From Pleodorina starrii (lineage: Eukaryota > Chlorophyta > Chlorophyceae > Chlamydomonadales > Volvocaceae): DNA of 64,000 bases. Position numbers and translations under genes: made by a program. Under the pieces are notes generated by a model that had not been told where the DNA came from, searched no databases, and saw only the letters and a list, made by a program, of their open reading frames with translations. The stretch spans positions 1,411,501 to 1,475,500 of the forward strand of contig BRXU01000005.1 of the NCBI GenBank assembly GCA_030267565.1, in the 5' to 3' direction. Positions 32,373 through 45,900 of the stretch are shown piece after piece. Position 1 is the stretch's first letter. Every line of letters starts with the position of its first letter.

Positions 32373-35300
32373 TCATGAGCGTGCTTCCGTGATGGCCTTC
32401 TCGATGTGGTCCAACAGCTGCCCTCGCTGGTCTTCGGCAATCATGATCGTCTCCTGTTGCAGCGGCGGGGGGGTTCCGTTAGCTGGGGCATAGGCGAAAA
32501 CACTGGTAGATGAATGGGTACAGGCGATGCGCGAATATGCGCGAAGCGCGATACTGTATCCACATAACTTTCCAAGGGACATAACATTACCTTGAGGAAC
32601 GGCGCTAGGCGCGCAGCGCCGGTTCCCAGGTCGAGCGGAATGTACTCGAAGTACCGTTTCTGCGGCTGGCCCTGATCGTGCTCCTCGATCTCATCGTCGT
32701 CCAGGAGGGTCTGCGCGTGCGCGATGAAAGTTGGGGCTCAACCACACGCGCGTGGAAGATACGGAACAGCTGTCTACACGAACGCCGCTGAACCTGGCCG
32801 GGGCAGCAGCCACCGCTTCGCACCTCACGGAGCACGAAGCGCAGCCCGGTGGCCCGGTGGATCATCCGGCACTCCTCCAGCGGCTTGCTGGAGACGGGCT
32901 CCATCTTCCACCCCAGTACCCCCTCCCAGAACTTAATCTGGGCCGTGCGGGGGGAGGGCGAGCGGCTGCGGAGGCAATAACGTGGGCGCGGGTTGTTGGC
33001 GCAGCACAGCATGAAGGCCACGCCAAGACAGGACATGCCAACAACACCGATGTCTGACCTGGAAATCATGCCCTGTGGCCTCTGACCATTCTGCGGCACC
33101 TGGCCCGTGCCCTGCGCCTGCACGGCGGCGTCACCGACGCACAGCCTCGGCGACGCGGCCGGCGTTCCTTGGACCGATTTCGGCGGCTGGGCAGCACGAG
33201 CCTGTGTTCGGACACGCAATTGGCAATAAGAAATTCCTCCGCATTTTGCTCCGACCTCCATCGAATCGGGAGAGCGGCTTCTGGTGCTGTCCAACCCATC
33301 GTATCGGGCAACAGCAACGACGTCGAGACTCTTCCTACCTGGTCAAGTCCGTGCGGCGCTTCCCGCTGCGACAAGGCGCGCGCGACGAACCCCGGGAGGT
33401 TGCAGCTGCCCTGGACCGAGCCGGAATGCCCGACGGCAGCCGCGGCCATTGCCGCCGAGTCGGGGCTGGCGCCGTGAAGGTTCCCTGGCTGGTTCGCGGT
33501 GTGCACCTGCGGTGAAGGCGTCATGGTGATAAAAGGACACCTGCATGTAACTCCAGTGGCCAAACAAATGCCCACCAGGTCTGCGGCGGTCTTGCGTGCC
33601 TGCGAGGCCATGTCGGGGCCAACAGGACGCCTGGCGATCTGTAGCATGCATCCGTTCACCGACGTGCTCGCGTGCGCGACGGTGTCCTGCAATCCATGGA
33701 CGAATGACGACAGTCAGTCTTGCGCAACGGGTGGACACCCGTTCAGTCGAAAACGCGGCTAATAAGACAGCGAATGCGTTGGAATGAGACGTGTGATTCG
33801 CACCTGCAGCGCGCGCCCGGGAGATGGCGGCAATGCCGTTGCTGCTGCAGCAGCAACCAAAGCTGCCACGCCGGGTACGCCTTCGGCTCGTTGCACCTGG
33901 TCCTGCACGAAATGCAGCGCATGTACGGTAACCCAAAAATGCCACATGCCGATAGCTAGCACTGCTTTGATAGCATGCTACAAAGAAAGCTACTCACAAC
34001 GCCAGGCTTCTCAGGCGCAACGAAGGCCAGACCAGCAGCAGGGGATGGAGCCCCAACCTCAGCCCGCGTCGCCTTCCGTGCCGACGCAGGGTTGAGGTCG
34101 ACAAAGCTGTACTGCTCCTGCGGAAGTGTACACATACTGCATGTTAAAGACTCAAAGCGCTATAAAACTCCCCGTCTATCCCAATATTTTTCTCTTGGGG
34201 TCGCACGCCAGTGTCTGGGCACACCTGCAGTCCACCGGCGAGCTTGAACGCCTCCGGCGCGCCCAAGCCGTGCGCGTGCGACAAGTCGGTCGGCATGTTG
34301 TCACCACCAGCTTGGCAGAGGCCGTCGACAGGGCTGCCGGTCGATCGCCTGCTCGAAAGCACGCACCAGTGCAGACCCCAACAGGGAGCAGGAGTTGAGG
34401 CAAGTGATGGACATCCCGTGTAAGCAAGTCAATGTGCATGCATACCTCTTATCGCTCCCCGGCTGCGCGAGCAGCTGACGCCCGTCTCCGTTGGCTGCCA
34501 CTGGCGTCACGCCGCTGGCATCGGCGCCGCAGGGCAGCATGGCGTCGTTCTGCTTTGTCCAGGGGACTGCGCCGGATGCGAGGCGAGACGAAGTGTTCGG
34601 CGACGGCACCCTGCAAGCAAATTGCAACATGCATCGTGAGCAGGCAGAGCGAGTCGTCAAGGCTCCGCCCTGGCAGCCCCTTACAAGGAATATGCGACGA
34701 AAGCACGAAACGTACCGAAGTTGGGGCAGCATCTGCACAACGCGCAGGCAGTCCGTGCTGATACCATGCCCGCCGCTGAGCGAGGTGCCCGCTTGGGACG
34801 TCGACGGGACGCCCGATGGGCGCAGATGCGACTGAATGCTTGGGGCAGGTGTCCTGCGGCCACACGATCACCACACATCTTCATTTGCCTAGCCAAACGC
34901 GCATTTATTTAAAATACACATGGATTGCAGTCATACTCGTGGCCAGTAGCCTTTCAGCCGCACAGAATCCTCAAGGCCATGCCATATTTTCCAGGCAACC
35001 CTTCTGAACACGGATGGAGCAGCGACCTACTGGAGATGGGGCAGCATGTTGATGACGCGCTGGCAGTTGGTGGCTAGGCCTCGTTGCCCGCTGGGGTTGC
35101 CGGATTGGTTAGATGCCGGCGGGCCCTGCACAAAGGGGCGTTCACAGGCGTCAGCGCATCAGGGCCGAGCGACCAATGACACGGACGAAGCCATGTCTCA
35201 CCTGCGGTTGTCTCATCAGCGGGTCTACACTCGGGTTCGAGTACTGCACGCCCACGCCCGGCGACGGCGTCGGAAACTGCAGGCCCACTGAGCGGTCGAG

Positions 35301-38185
35301 CGAGTGGCGGACGCTGCCCCCACCGCCCCCAGCTGCCGCTGCAAGGCCCGGAGAAAGCCCGGCGCCAAGGGTCACGACCGGTGACGACTCCTGTCGCAAG
35401 ATGGGGGAGTTGGGCGTTTGTCCGTTCACACTGCGTCAATCTGCATCAAACGGTGAAGAAGGCACAGGTAGAAGGGCACGGGAACCGCAGCAGGCACATT
35501 AAACAGTCGGGCGTATACGCCAGGCCGCTTTTAAACACCGCGTTACACTCACCTGGTGTGCGGCATCGCCAGCGGTAGACTGGGGCCCAACCTGGTCATG
35601 GCCGTGCCCGCTCTCAGCTTCGGTGCCCAAATCCTCCTTTGGGCGCTGCTCCGGCTCGTTGGCCTCGGCGGTTCCATGGCCCCGGTGCTCCTGCTCCTCG
35701 GCCTCGCCCTTGTCCTCCACGTCGTGGTCCTTGGCACGGGCCTCCTGTGCGGTCTCGTACATCGACAGCTTTGCTCGCGCATCGTGGTACGCCTGCTGCG
35801 TTAGCGCCAGCTCCCTCTGAAGCTGGGTCACCTGAAACAGCAAGTCGCTGTTCTGCTGCAGGAGCTGCTCTGTCTGGATCTGAAAGAGGAGAACGAAGGG
35901 GGCAAGGGGCAGATCGATCCAGGGAAGCAGGCATTCGGTACAGCATGGAGCACTGCAGGTTGCTGGAGGGCTGTAGCTCCCAAGACGGCGATGAAGGTAA
36001 CGATTTCCCGGGCTACAAACGCATGTACACGACCTAATTTCCTGCAGCGCCTTTACCTGCAGCTCACGGATGCGGTCCTTCACCTCCTTGCTTCCCGCCT
36101 CTAGGGCTTTCTGCTCTGCCCGCTCCGCGGCGGCTCTCCAGCGCTCGGCGCGGTGGTTTGCCAGCTTCACCTGAGAAGGCGAGCAGGCATGTGAGTCGGC
36201 GTTTCCTCATCTTCAAACGAATTGGAATTAGCCGGACAGCCAGCCAAGCAGCCTCACGCCCGACAGCAATCATGGTGATTGGCAAGGCAAACCGTTGCAA
36301 ACCCACCTGCTCTGCGGTGTACTCCTCCTGCTGTGCCAGCACCTTCTCAAGGTCTTGGATCTTCGTCGCCTGCATGGTCGTTGTACATTACACGTGTTTA
36401 GCGCATACAGTTAACCAAATGCAGGGTGACAACACCAAACCATCAGCACCAAGGCAAGCGCATGACACACCTCGGCGATATCCCCTTCTCACCTTGAGGT
36501 CATCGTACAGCACACGCATTTCGGCCAGTTGCCGCTGCAGGGGGAAAGACAGCGATTATTAGGGCTGTGCAAGGAAACGACCGGCTACGCCGTGGAAATG
36601 CATTCAGCGTCGTCCTGAAATGCGGGGTTGCGGTAGGTGCAACCAAGGTGCAAAGTTGCATTGTAACAACAACCTGCACCAGAAGCTACGCCGCGCATTG
36701 ATCGTAGAGCTGCAACAGACTTCAACATGCACAAACCTGGAGGTCCGCGATTGCCTTCCGCTGATTCTGGCCACAAATCTCCAGCCGTGGCAGCTGTATC
36801 GGCACGAACACCTTCACCGGCGTCGTGCCCGTTGGCGGGTAGCGCATGCTCCCTGCCGCACCGTTTGCCGCTGTGGCCGTTTGCGGCGGCGGTCGCAGCG
36901 CAAGCCCTGGGTTGGGCTCTTGTGCACTGCCGCTGGGGCCAGGGCCTGCCGCGCCCTCAGCTGATGAGCTTGGTAGCTGCCTGCGAGCAGCTGCCGCTCC
37001 TTCCTGTCGCGCTTGCAACGGCTGAGGGGCCGTGGCTGCTGCTGCAGGCGGCCGGGCCACGTCTGCTGGAGGAACGGCCGTGGCTGTAGCCGCGCTGGCG
37101 ACCAGGTTGGCAGCAGCGTGGCCCTGCGGGGCCTTTTCTGTCTGCTGAGAGGCCGCGTGGGGCTGGCCAGGGCCGTGGGCCTTCCCTGTGGCCGCGTTGC
37201 TTGGGGCCATGGCGCTCGGCGCAGACGCGCCCACCTGCCCCTCTCCCCCGCTAGACTTCTTGGGCCGGCCGCTGCTGGGAGCTGCTGAATGATCAGCGGC
37301 GCCACGGTCCGCAGCGCGCTCGCCGTCAGCTCCCTCGTCGTCTGCGGGGACGATCACGAAGAGCGTGAGGCAAACTTCAAACCCTCTGTCGGAGATGACA
37401 GCCCGCTGCAAACGTTCAATAAGCATACCTGGACTTGCGCGCTGGGCCTGAGCCTTGCCATTGCGTTTGCTGCCTTGCCCCGTCTCCACGTAAAGGCCGG
37501 TCGCGGGGGCGGCCGCGGCAGCACTCGGGCCCGCCGCGTGGCTGGGGCGCTTCAAGCTGCCGGAACCGTCAGCTTCCCCATCGCTGCCGCTGCGTGGCGC
37601 CGGTTGGTGCTGCCCGGCGTTCTTGGCCTTCTTCTGCCGGCTGTCGGCGTGTTCATCATGCGCCTTCGCCGCAGTGGCATCTTCTGCAGCTGCTGTCGAC
37701 GCTGTGCGCTTCTTCTTGGCAACGTTGCCATCAGCTGCCGGACTTGTAGGCTGGACGTTCGGGCCCTCCTCGTGCTCAAGTTGCTCTCCAAGTTGCTCTG
37801 GAAGCGGCGGCGCGGACACGGTTTTCTTGCGACGACCCTTGGAAGGTGGCGATATCCCAGATACCGGGGCAGCAGGGCCAGCTCCACCAGCCTTGCCAGG
37901 CGCCCGCTCCTCAGGGACGCTGCTGGGCACACTCCCGAAGCGGAAATTGCTCTCCTGAAGCATAGCAGCTTCTCGTGACCTCCTCTTGCTGGAAACATTT
38001 TTGCCATGAGCCTCCTGAACAATTCCCGAGGGAAGGAACACCTTGTTTGTTGAGATGACTCCTACTAATTGTCTCTACATGAGCAACTTTGAGCGATCAT
38101 GCACGGCCCGCACCTTGAAGGACGATGGCCCTTGCCCAGCATCCGCAGGAGCTGCCGCGGCCGACTGCGCCTTGCCACGAGTCAT
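32373..38185 (-). CDS. Nuclear-type coiled-coil protein with possible RWD/Csm1-like C-terminal domain
   Basis: 20 phase-consistent exons: 38185-38114, 38041-37429, 37341-36737, 36534-36493, 36369-36307, 36170-36057, 35879-35553, 35390-35202, 35125-35031, 34853-34716, 34610-34446, 34348-34225, 34117-33998, 33902-33804, 33686-33576, 33506-33339, 33201-33059, 32965-32824, 32710-32591, 32453-32373; 1176 aa. Residues 1-430 are disordered with basic clusters (KGRRKK, KKKR, RQKKAK) that could be nuclear localisation signals. A coiled coil runs about 420-545. Exons 9 and 10 encode related segments. The last 115 residues read KFWEGVLGWKME...LRFVLRE...RYFEYIPLDLG...APFLKETIMIAEDQ, with a strand-strand-helix order like RWD domains of Spc25/Csm1. 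The kinetochore link is inference only. Confidence 0.75.
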
Positions 38186-38641
38186 CCGTGGCAGGTTGTG
38201 TATGGTAAGGTGAAGGTTAGACTTCCCAGGTAAACAGCGATGACGAGCTGCTCGGCACAGTCAACGAGACAGCTGTAAATTTGAAATCTCGACCACGCTC
38301 TGCAGCCACAAGGACGGCCGTGCCCCAGCTATCAGTGGCACGTCGCCGTCGAGAGTCTGAATGCTGTAAAGTCACCTAGCCGATCAGCTCCCTTTTCCTC
38401 GTAGTAGTAATACCAAAGATGATAATTAATTGCATGTGTGTGAACTATCGTAACTCGATATGCTTATGAAACACATAGTTTTGCTTATAAGCGCTACATA
38501 TTTATGCCCACAGATTTGTGCCACAACGACGGTTATGATACGTACAATGTCCGGTTATATTTTATTTGTCGTAATATGCCAATTTTTCGTTTTACCATGT
38601 TACCTTTCAATGTAATTATGCTTGTATATGTGTAAAACACT
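38186..38641. promoter_or_regulatory. Divergent promoter region
   Basis: 456 bp separate the start codons of the - strand coiled-coil gene and the + strand polytopic membrane gene. The right part (38400-38640) is strikingly AT-rich (for example TTATATTTTATTTGTCG) in a GC-rich neighbourhood, as expected for a shared bidirectional promoter. No specific factor site was recognised. Confidence 0.5.
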
Positions 38642-41584
38642 ATGGATGGCTTGCGGCGCCGAAAGGGTTGGCCTGTCGCAATTGGCTGCAAGGATGTTCC
38701 TGCGGCAAAGGGCCAACCTGCAGCACGCCCGACCTTGCGGTATGAGCGTAATGAAATGAATGAGCTTTTTCGCATTTCAGGGGAAGTGACCCCTAAACTG
38801 CCCTTCGTTCTCGGGCTACTATTCGGGCAGGGAGCTGCGCGACACGCTGGGAACTGCTGTGCATCAGGCGTTTTGGCCGCTACCGCTGCTAGCTACGCCC
38901 GAGTACAGCAGGTGAGACCGGCAGGATACGCGTCGGCAAAGGTGTCTGGGAGTCTGGCCCGTCGGTGTCCACAGGTCCTGCCGCACGGCTGCTGGACCGA
39001 ACCGAGACGCACCCTGCCCCGTTACGCACCTTGGTGACTCCCACGACCCACATTTCTAGACATCCAGCCTGAGAAGGACTCGCGTTTCCTTGGCGTTGCC
39101 CCTGCCCGCAGATACCTAACCGAGCAAGTGGCGGGATACACCCTGGGGTGGCAGGCGTTCCGCGTGGCCGCCGAAACCAGCTACCTGCTGTGTCATGGCT
39201 GGGGTTTCAATTCGCTCGTGGTGGAGATCTTTCTGGCGTGCTCCGCATCGTCCTTGCTTCTTTGCCTCCTGCACCGCCAGCTGTGGCTGCGCTGGCGGGA
39301 ACACATATGCATCGGCATGAACTGGTGAGCTGCGCTCCCGCCGGCCAGCCCGCGGCCTGGGGCCTGATCCTCCCGTGCCGCCACCCCAGCGCACTCTCTG
39401 CGACAGCCCTGAAGCTCGGCCGGTCCGTTCCCTTGGCGAGTTCTGTTTCTGCACAGCGCAGTTGCACTGGCATCGCGTGCTGCACCACGACGTGACGGGA
39501 CGTGGACGGCTTCTTGGGGCTCGGCACCTGCCCTTGGGGAGCGATTTCGATCTCACGGCAAGGGCCCTCACCGCAGCCCTTCCCCCAATCACGTCCCTCC
39601 GGTTGGCGCCCATCTGCGCCTGTCCCCCCGTACACACGTCTGGTACCATCCTTCTGGAACCGGTCTGCGGTTCCACTCTCTCACGCCCCGTTCCTTGCCC
39701 CGCCCCCCTTGTATGTGCTCTCTGCCGTCGGAACAACCCCGCGGCCCCGCACGGCGGTCGCAGCGTATACGGCATTGTAACGTTCCTGAAGGTAGGGCGA
39801 AGCCGACCGGGTCGATTATCAGTCCTCGATCCGTCGCGTGTAGGCGGCTGGTTTTCGTGTAGGCGTGTAGGCGGCTAGTCGTCGGCTTCGTTTCGGTCCT
39901 CGACTCTGGCGCCACCATTCACCTCGTGACTCCGGTGACTCTGATGACGACCTGATGACGACCCTCAACGGGCTCGAGCGCAGCGCCTGCCAGCTGCTGC
40001 AATCCAACTCCAGCTGCCGCAGCAGCTCCCAGGCCTGCCAGCTACAACCCAACCTCGGGCATCAGACGCAGCACCCGTGTCTGATTGGACCGCGCTGATG
40101 AGTGATGACCCATGGGTCTGTCCGTCCGCAGGTCTTCGACATGGTTCCCCGCCTCTCCAACGAAACCAACTACCTCTTCAAGCACTGCCTGCTGACTATG
40201 GCAGACGCGTTTTTCTGCCAGGTGTGCCGGGTGCTCCCGTACAGCAATGTGTGTGTATTGTGGTGTCATACGTGCACCGGGGGGCGCGCGCGCTCGTCTT
40301 TGCCAGCCGACCCACATGCCGTATCGACACCCCTCGCGCCTATCTTGCGTTTTGCGCCCGCTGGCCACCCCGCAACCGGCGCTGCCTGCCGGTCCCTGCC
40401 TCCTGCCGATTCGGCGCACCGCACCGCACCGCACCACACCACACCGCACCCCCAGCAAGCAGCCTCTGTTCCCTCGCTTTCCTACCTCGCTTGCCCTGCC
40501 TCCCCGCACCGCCTTGCCCCAGCTCCTTCGCTGCAGTTCGCATCTTCCTAAACCGACCCACATCCCGGCCCATCGCCCAATCAGCTTGCCTCTTAATAAT
40601 ATGTTTCTCTACCCCGCCCCGCGCCGCCCCGCGCCGCCCCGCGCCACCCCGCGCCGCCCCGCGGCGAGTGCAGGTCCCGGTCCACCGGTTGTACGTCGCT
40701 CAGGCCGTGGACGCCGCGCTGCGTTGTATTGTGTGGCGCCGCTACAGCGTGCTGCCCGGCGCCCCCATGCCGCTGGTGATCCTGCTGTCACTCTCCTGGC
40801 AGGCTTGGATATTCCTCTTCAGCGCCATGCTGCAGGCGAGACACGTGACCGCATACCGGCAGAGCCGCCCCCCGCGCCAGCCGCTGCCGCATGCACAGGC
40901 CCAGCAGCAGCCGCGCCTGTCGGCGGAGACGCTCGCGGAGGCGGAGGCAGCGGCGGTTTCGGAGGCGGTCGGCGGGTCGGGTGGAGGCACGGCGGCGGCG
41001 GATGGCGGCAGTGGCTTCGGCTTCGCGGTCGCGGCGCTGCCGTCGCCGTCACTGCAGCGGCAGATGTTGGCTCGACAGGAGGACTTTGTGGACCTGGTGG
41101 ACCGGGTGGGTGGGTGGGCGGGCGGGTTGCGGTGGGGGATATGTCCTGGTGTCCTGGTGACCCGATCCTTGCGCGGCCGCCGCGCCGGCGGCTCCTGCGC
41201 TTCGGCCTCGTCCGGATCTGATCTGGGTCGGCTCTCGGCTGCGTCTCGATCTCCGCGATTCGGGTGGGCCGCCTGGCCCGCGATGCGCTGACAACTGAGA
41301 ACACGAACACGTGGCCGCCGCCGCCTGATCCTCGCACTGCACGCTGCGGCCGCTCCCAGCCCAGCCCAGCCCAGTCGGGGTTCAGGCCAGCCCAGAACAG
41401 ACCAGGTTAGACCAGGTTAGACCACAGCACACCCTTCCTCCCTCCCTCCCTCCACTTAGTCGTTATCCTGGTGCCTGACTGCTGCAACCAGTGCCAATCT
41501 CGCATTGCACTTTGACAAACCCCCCCCTTTCCACCTCCCTCCCTTGCACAGCAGCAGCAACATCACCACCGCCAACAACAACAA

Positions 41585-41615
<31 letters not shown>

Positions 41616-42962
41616 AGCAGCAGCAGCAACAACAAACAATGCCGCGCTCGCCGTCGCTGCCATCACTACACGAGCAGCGACAGCTGCTGCAGCAGCAGCG
41701 ACAGCAGCCACACCAGCAGCCACACCAGCAGCCCTCCTCGTCGTCGCCGGCCCCCAGTCCCCACCAACAGCACCAACACCACCAACACCACCAGCAACAC
41801 CAGCAACACCACACCGCGCGCCCGGCCGGGCCCCCCTCCGGCTCCACAACCGCCACAACCACCACCGGATCCGACCTAACAACCGACGCCAGCTGCTCCC
41901 CCAGCGCCCTCTCTCACCCCGGCGACCTGCTCCTCTCCCGCTGCAGCAGCAGCAGCATCCGCACCAGGTCCGGCCTAAGCTCCGCTGCGCGGCTGGCCTA
42001 CCGGGTCATACGACCCAGCGGCGGCGGAGGCGGCGGCGGAAGCCCCGGCAGCGTCGACCCGGACGCCACGCCGCCGTTGCCGTCGTCGGCTGAGCCGCTG
42101 TCGAGCGAGGAGGAGGGAGCCGCTGGCTGCGGCGGGGGCGTGGCGGGGGCGGCGGGGCGACGGCAGGGGGAGGAGGAGGAGAAGGAGGGTGGTGGTGGTG
42201 AGGAGGAGGAGGAGGAGGAGGGGCGGGCGCCCATCCCGATGTTGTCGATAGTGGAGCCGTGCAGTGAGGAGGGCGAGTCGGCGGAGCGGCTGGCGAAGGC
42301 GGAGGCAGATCGGTGAGTGGGTTGCGTTGTTAGTTGTGGGGCGATGGAACTCGAGGGGGTGGGGTGGGCGGGGCTGCGGGGGAGGGGTAGTGGGGAGCGT
42401 GAGGAGGTCGTGGAATGCTAGGCGGCGGGGAATGGCAGGCGCTAGGGAGTTGATGGGTGGGGTTGAGGGACGGCGGCAGGTCACTCCCTAGCCACCTGCA
42501 TGATTCGCTGGCCGTTCTAACCAGGAGCTGCCATCTATGCGCTCCTGGTTCTTTAGTCCCGACGCGCCAACCCTCCCTCCCGTGACTGCACGCCCACAGT
42601 CATGCCGAGCCGCCGGCGGAGCCCGCAGCCGCCCCGCTCCCCGCCGCCGTTGCCGTCAGGTTCCCCCGGCCAAAACGCACGAACTCCCCCAGAAACCTGG
42701 CGGCCGCCGTCACCATCGGCGGCGCCGCCGCCGCCGCTGATGTGGACTACCTGCCCAGGGCAACTCCCGCCCCAGCGGCGGCGGCTCCGCCGCCGGCGAC
42801 TGCCACGGCGCCGTCCGCGGCAGAGATTTCTTCTCTGCTGGCCGGGGGGCTGGCATTTGGCGGCCGGCGCTCCCGTCAGGCCGAGGCGGCGCTGCGGCGG
42901 CTGGTGAGGGGTCCCTCGAGCTACGTGCTACTGGCGGAGCAGCGAGGGCGCGACCAGGTGAG

Positions 42963-42993
<31 letters not shown>

Positions 42994-45900
42994 GTGGCGG
43001 GGCGGGAGGGTGTTGTATTGCTAACCCTAACCCGCCCATCCCCTGCACACACACACACACACACTCACTCACTCACACCCCACCTGGCAGCAGCTTGGTC
43101 AACAACGTCCGCAGTGTCTCATGTTATATAATAATGGAGCATATCACACACTCTTCCCCCCGCCCGGCACCCACCCGCGAACGCCGTCTCCGTCTCCGCT
43201 GCGGTATCTTCTTTTTACCACCCACCCGCCCGCCCATGTGACATGTCCCACCCGCAGAATGTCCGCGCCACCGCCAGTGTGCAGTTGGTGGTATCCTCTG
43301 CGCAGCCAGAGCAGCTGGTGGGGCAATGGCGCAACAAACTGGTGACGGCGGTGGCGGAGAGGTGCGGGCGGGGCGAGGGGGAGGTGCGGCGCCCAGCGGG
43401 GAGCGGGGGGGCCCAGGGGGCCAGGCGTGGCCAGGGTTATCTGGCAGCAGGGCTTGCGGCCGCATGCAGTACCAGTACCCGTAACGCATTGCACTTGAAC
43501 AGTAGATCCCCACTTGCTGCCGCTCTCCCGCTATTCCGCTATCCCGATCTCCCGCTCTCTCACTCCCACTCCCGCTCTCCCGATCTCCCCCTCCGCAGCG
43601 CTCCCGGCTGGCAGCTAGCCAACGTGTCTGTCCGGAAGGGCTCCCTCATTGTGCACCTGGACCTCGCATACCAGCCCCTCCCGCCAGCCGCCGACACCGA
43701 CGCTGCTGCAGCCGACCGCATGCCGGGCGGCACCGCCACTTCGGCGCGCAGCAGCAGCTACGCAACAGCGGCGTCGGGGGCGGCGGCGGCGGCGCCGCCG
43801 CCGCCGCCGTCTCAGCCGGGCGCGGGGCTGGCGTCGACGCCGACGGATATCCTGGAGCGGTTTCTTTTGGGACTCGGGCCGACTGGCGTGTTAGAGACAC
43901 TGTCGCTGCCCGGCCACGCGCCCGCCAACGCCGCCGACTGTATTTCCGTACAGTACGGCGACCGGATGCTACGGTACGGCACTGATGTCGCGCAGGCGCA
44001 GTATGGCATCGGCGGCGAAGTGGCGGCGGCGCCGCCGTGGTCCAACGGTGGGGAGATTGAGGCGGCGCCGGCATCGGCGCCCGGCGGGGCTGCGAGCGGC
44101 AACGGCGGCGCCGGCGGTGGCGGTGGCGCGCCGCTGATCCGCCAGCGGCGGCGCCGCGGCGGGGAGCAGGCAGCGTCGTACTGGCGGGCAGCGGAGGCGG
44201 AGGGTGCGGTGGGAGGGCGCTTCAGCAGGGTGAGTGCTGTGCTGTGCTGAGGGAAGGGTGGTATTATGGTATGTACGCCCACACCCTTGCCGGTCCCTCC
44301 AATAATACGGCTGCTGGCCTGCTGGCAATCACGCATCTCACGCGCATGCGTGGTGGCGCCAACATCCCACCGCGCCGCTCACGATCCTCGGCCCCCACGC
44401 TTGCCACAGCTTGCCCGTTCCGAACGTCCTCCCTTCCCACCCCACGTGCCCCTTCCCCTCGTCCCACCCCGCCCTCGCCTCTCCCCACCGCCCGGCCGCC
44501 GCCAACCCCCAAAAGGCCGCCGTCTCATTGCTCGCCGCCGCCCGCCGCCGCGCCGCCGCCCTGTACGACGTCGTACTTCTAGCCCTGCGCCCACCGCCGC
44601 TGCTCGCCTCGCCCGACTACGCCGCCTTTCTCGACTCCCGAGTGGGTCGCCTCCACACCGCCTACGCCCAGCTCATGACCGCCACCATGCTCTTCTTCTA
44701 TGTCGTACACCGAGGCGCCGGACTGCGCCTCACCAACATCTTTGCCTTCATGGCTCCGGAGCTGCTCACAGTGGCGGCCAGGGCGGCGTCCGGTGTCGCC
44801 TTCGGCGCCGCCGCCTCCGGCGGCAGCGGCGCCGCCGCCCTGCCCTGGCCCTGGCCCTGGCCTGTCTCCCGCGCTGCGCTGGTGTATGTGGGGGTGGCCA
44901 TCCGGGGTCTGCAGCTGATCAGCACCTGCCTGGGCATCCTGCCGACAGTGTCGCAGGTCGGAGGGGGCCCACGGGGCCGGCCGCGGGTGCGTGGGGGGGA
45001 GGCGGGGGCGCTGGGCGGGGCGCGGCTGTGTTAGATATTCCGGGGTTCGCCAGAGCAGAAGCAAAGGGGAGGTGCGGGGGTGTGGGTGTGGATGTGGGTG
45101 TGGGTGTGCGTGTATGCGTGTGTGGTGAGGGAGGGACGGAGGGGCGGTGGGAGGGGTCCTTCCCGAGAGCCACGGCGAGGTACGCTTCTGAGGCTAAACG
45201 GAACCCCGCGAAACAAGCCCCCCGCCACCCCCGCCACCAACCCCCGGCCGCTGCCTCCTGTGTCCCCCCCCCCGCCCCCGGCCCCGGTTGCCTGGCCCCA
45301 CCCGCGGCCCCGTATCTTCTTTCTCACCCCGCCCCCGCCCCCATCAGCCCCCGGTTGCCTGGCTGCGGGTTTGAGGTTCTCCTTACCCTCCCCACCCGCT
45401 GACCAGCCGCCCCCCGCCCCCCCCCGCCACCCCACCTGCGTACCCAGGGTGATGACTGTGCAGGCAGTCGGTGGATCATGAAGATGCTCATCATCTCCGC
45501 ACTGCAGGTGCTGTGTATGCAGGTGGGTGGCTGCCTGGGGGGCTGGCTGGCTGGGGGTTGGGTGGGGGATGGGGGGTGGGGGGTGGGGGGCTGATGGTAA
45601 GGATGGATGAAATCGCAGTGGTGGAAGGGAGGCGTCGTTGGCTGGCTGGCTGGCTGGCTGGCTGGGGGGCTGGAGGCACCGTGTGTGGAGCTGCTGATAC
45701 CGAGGTCGGGGGGAGCACTGAACCTTCCGGGGAGGGAAGTAAAGACGAGGCCGCAGTGAAGCAGTGGAGCCGACGGGACGTTGGGGAAGCGGGGCGAACG
45801 GGAGCCAGGCCAGCGCCAGGGCCGTCCACGGCTGGTGGGCCAAATCCTCGAAAGTCCCGCAGGTGCAGCTCTGACCCGCCACACCACCTTTCCTCTGCCC

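Noticed and set aside
35026..35031. TAG at the end of exon 9 taken as the end of one gene and the start of a second at 34.9 kb
   Set aside because: GTAGGT forms a donor whose phase matches the next acceptor, and no ATG-led first exon was found for a second gene. It is retained as a possible alternative end.
38750..39037. Reading the first membrane-gene exon straight through to 38911 in the ATG frame
   Set aside because: The frame conflicts with the next exon's phase. Splicing 38739 to 38831 switches to ELRDTLGTAVHQ…TPEYSR and restores phase.
39375..39878. 167-codon frame considered as an exon of the membrane-protein gene
   Set aside because: No in-phase acceptor and donor fit. The 28-nt exon 39764-39791 (VYGIVTFLK) joins both neighbours in phase and gives a hydrophobic continuation.
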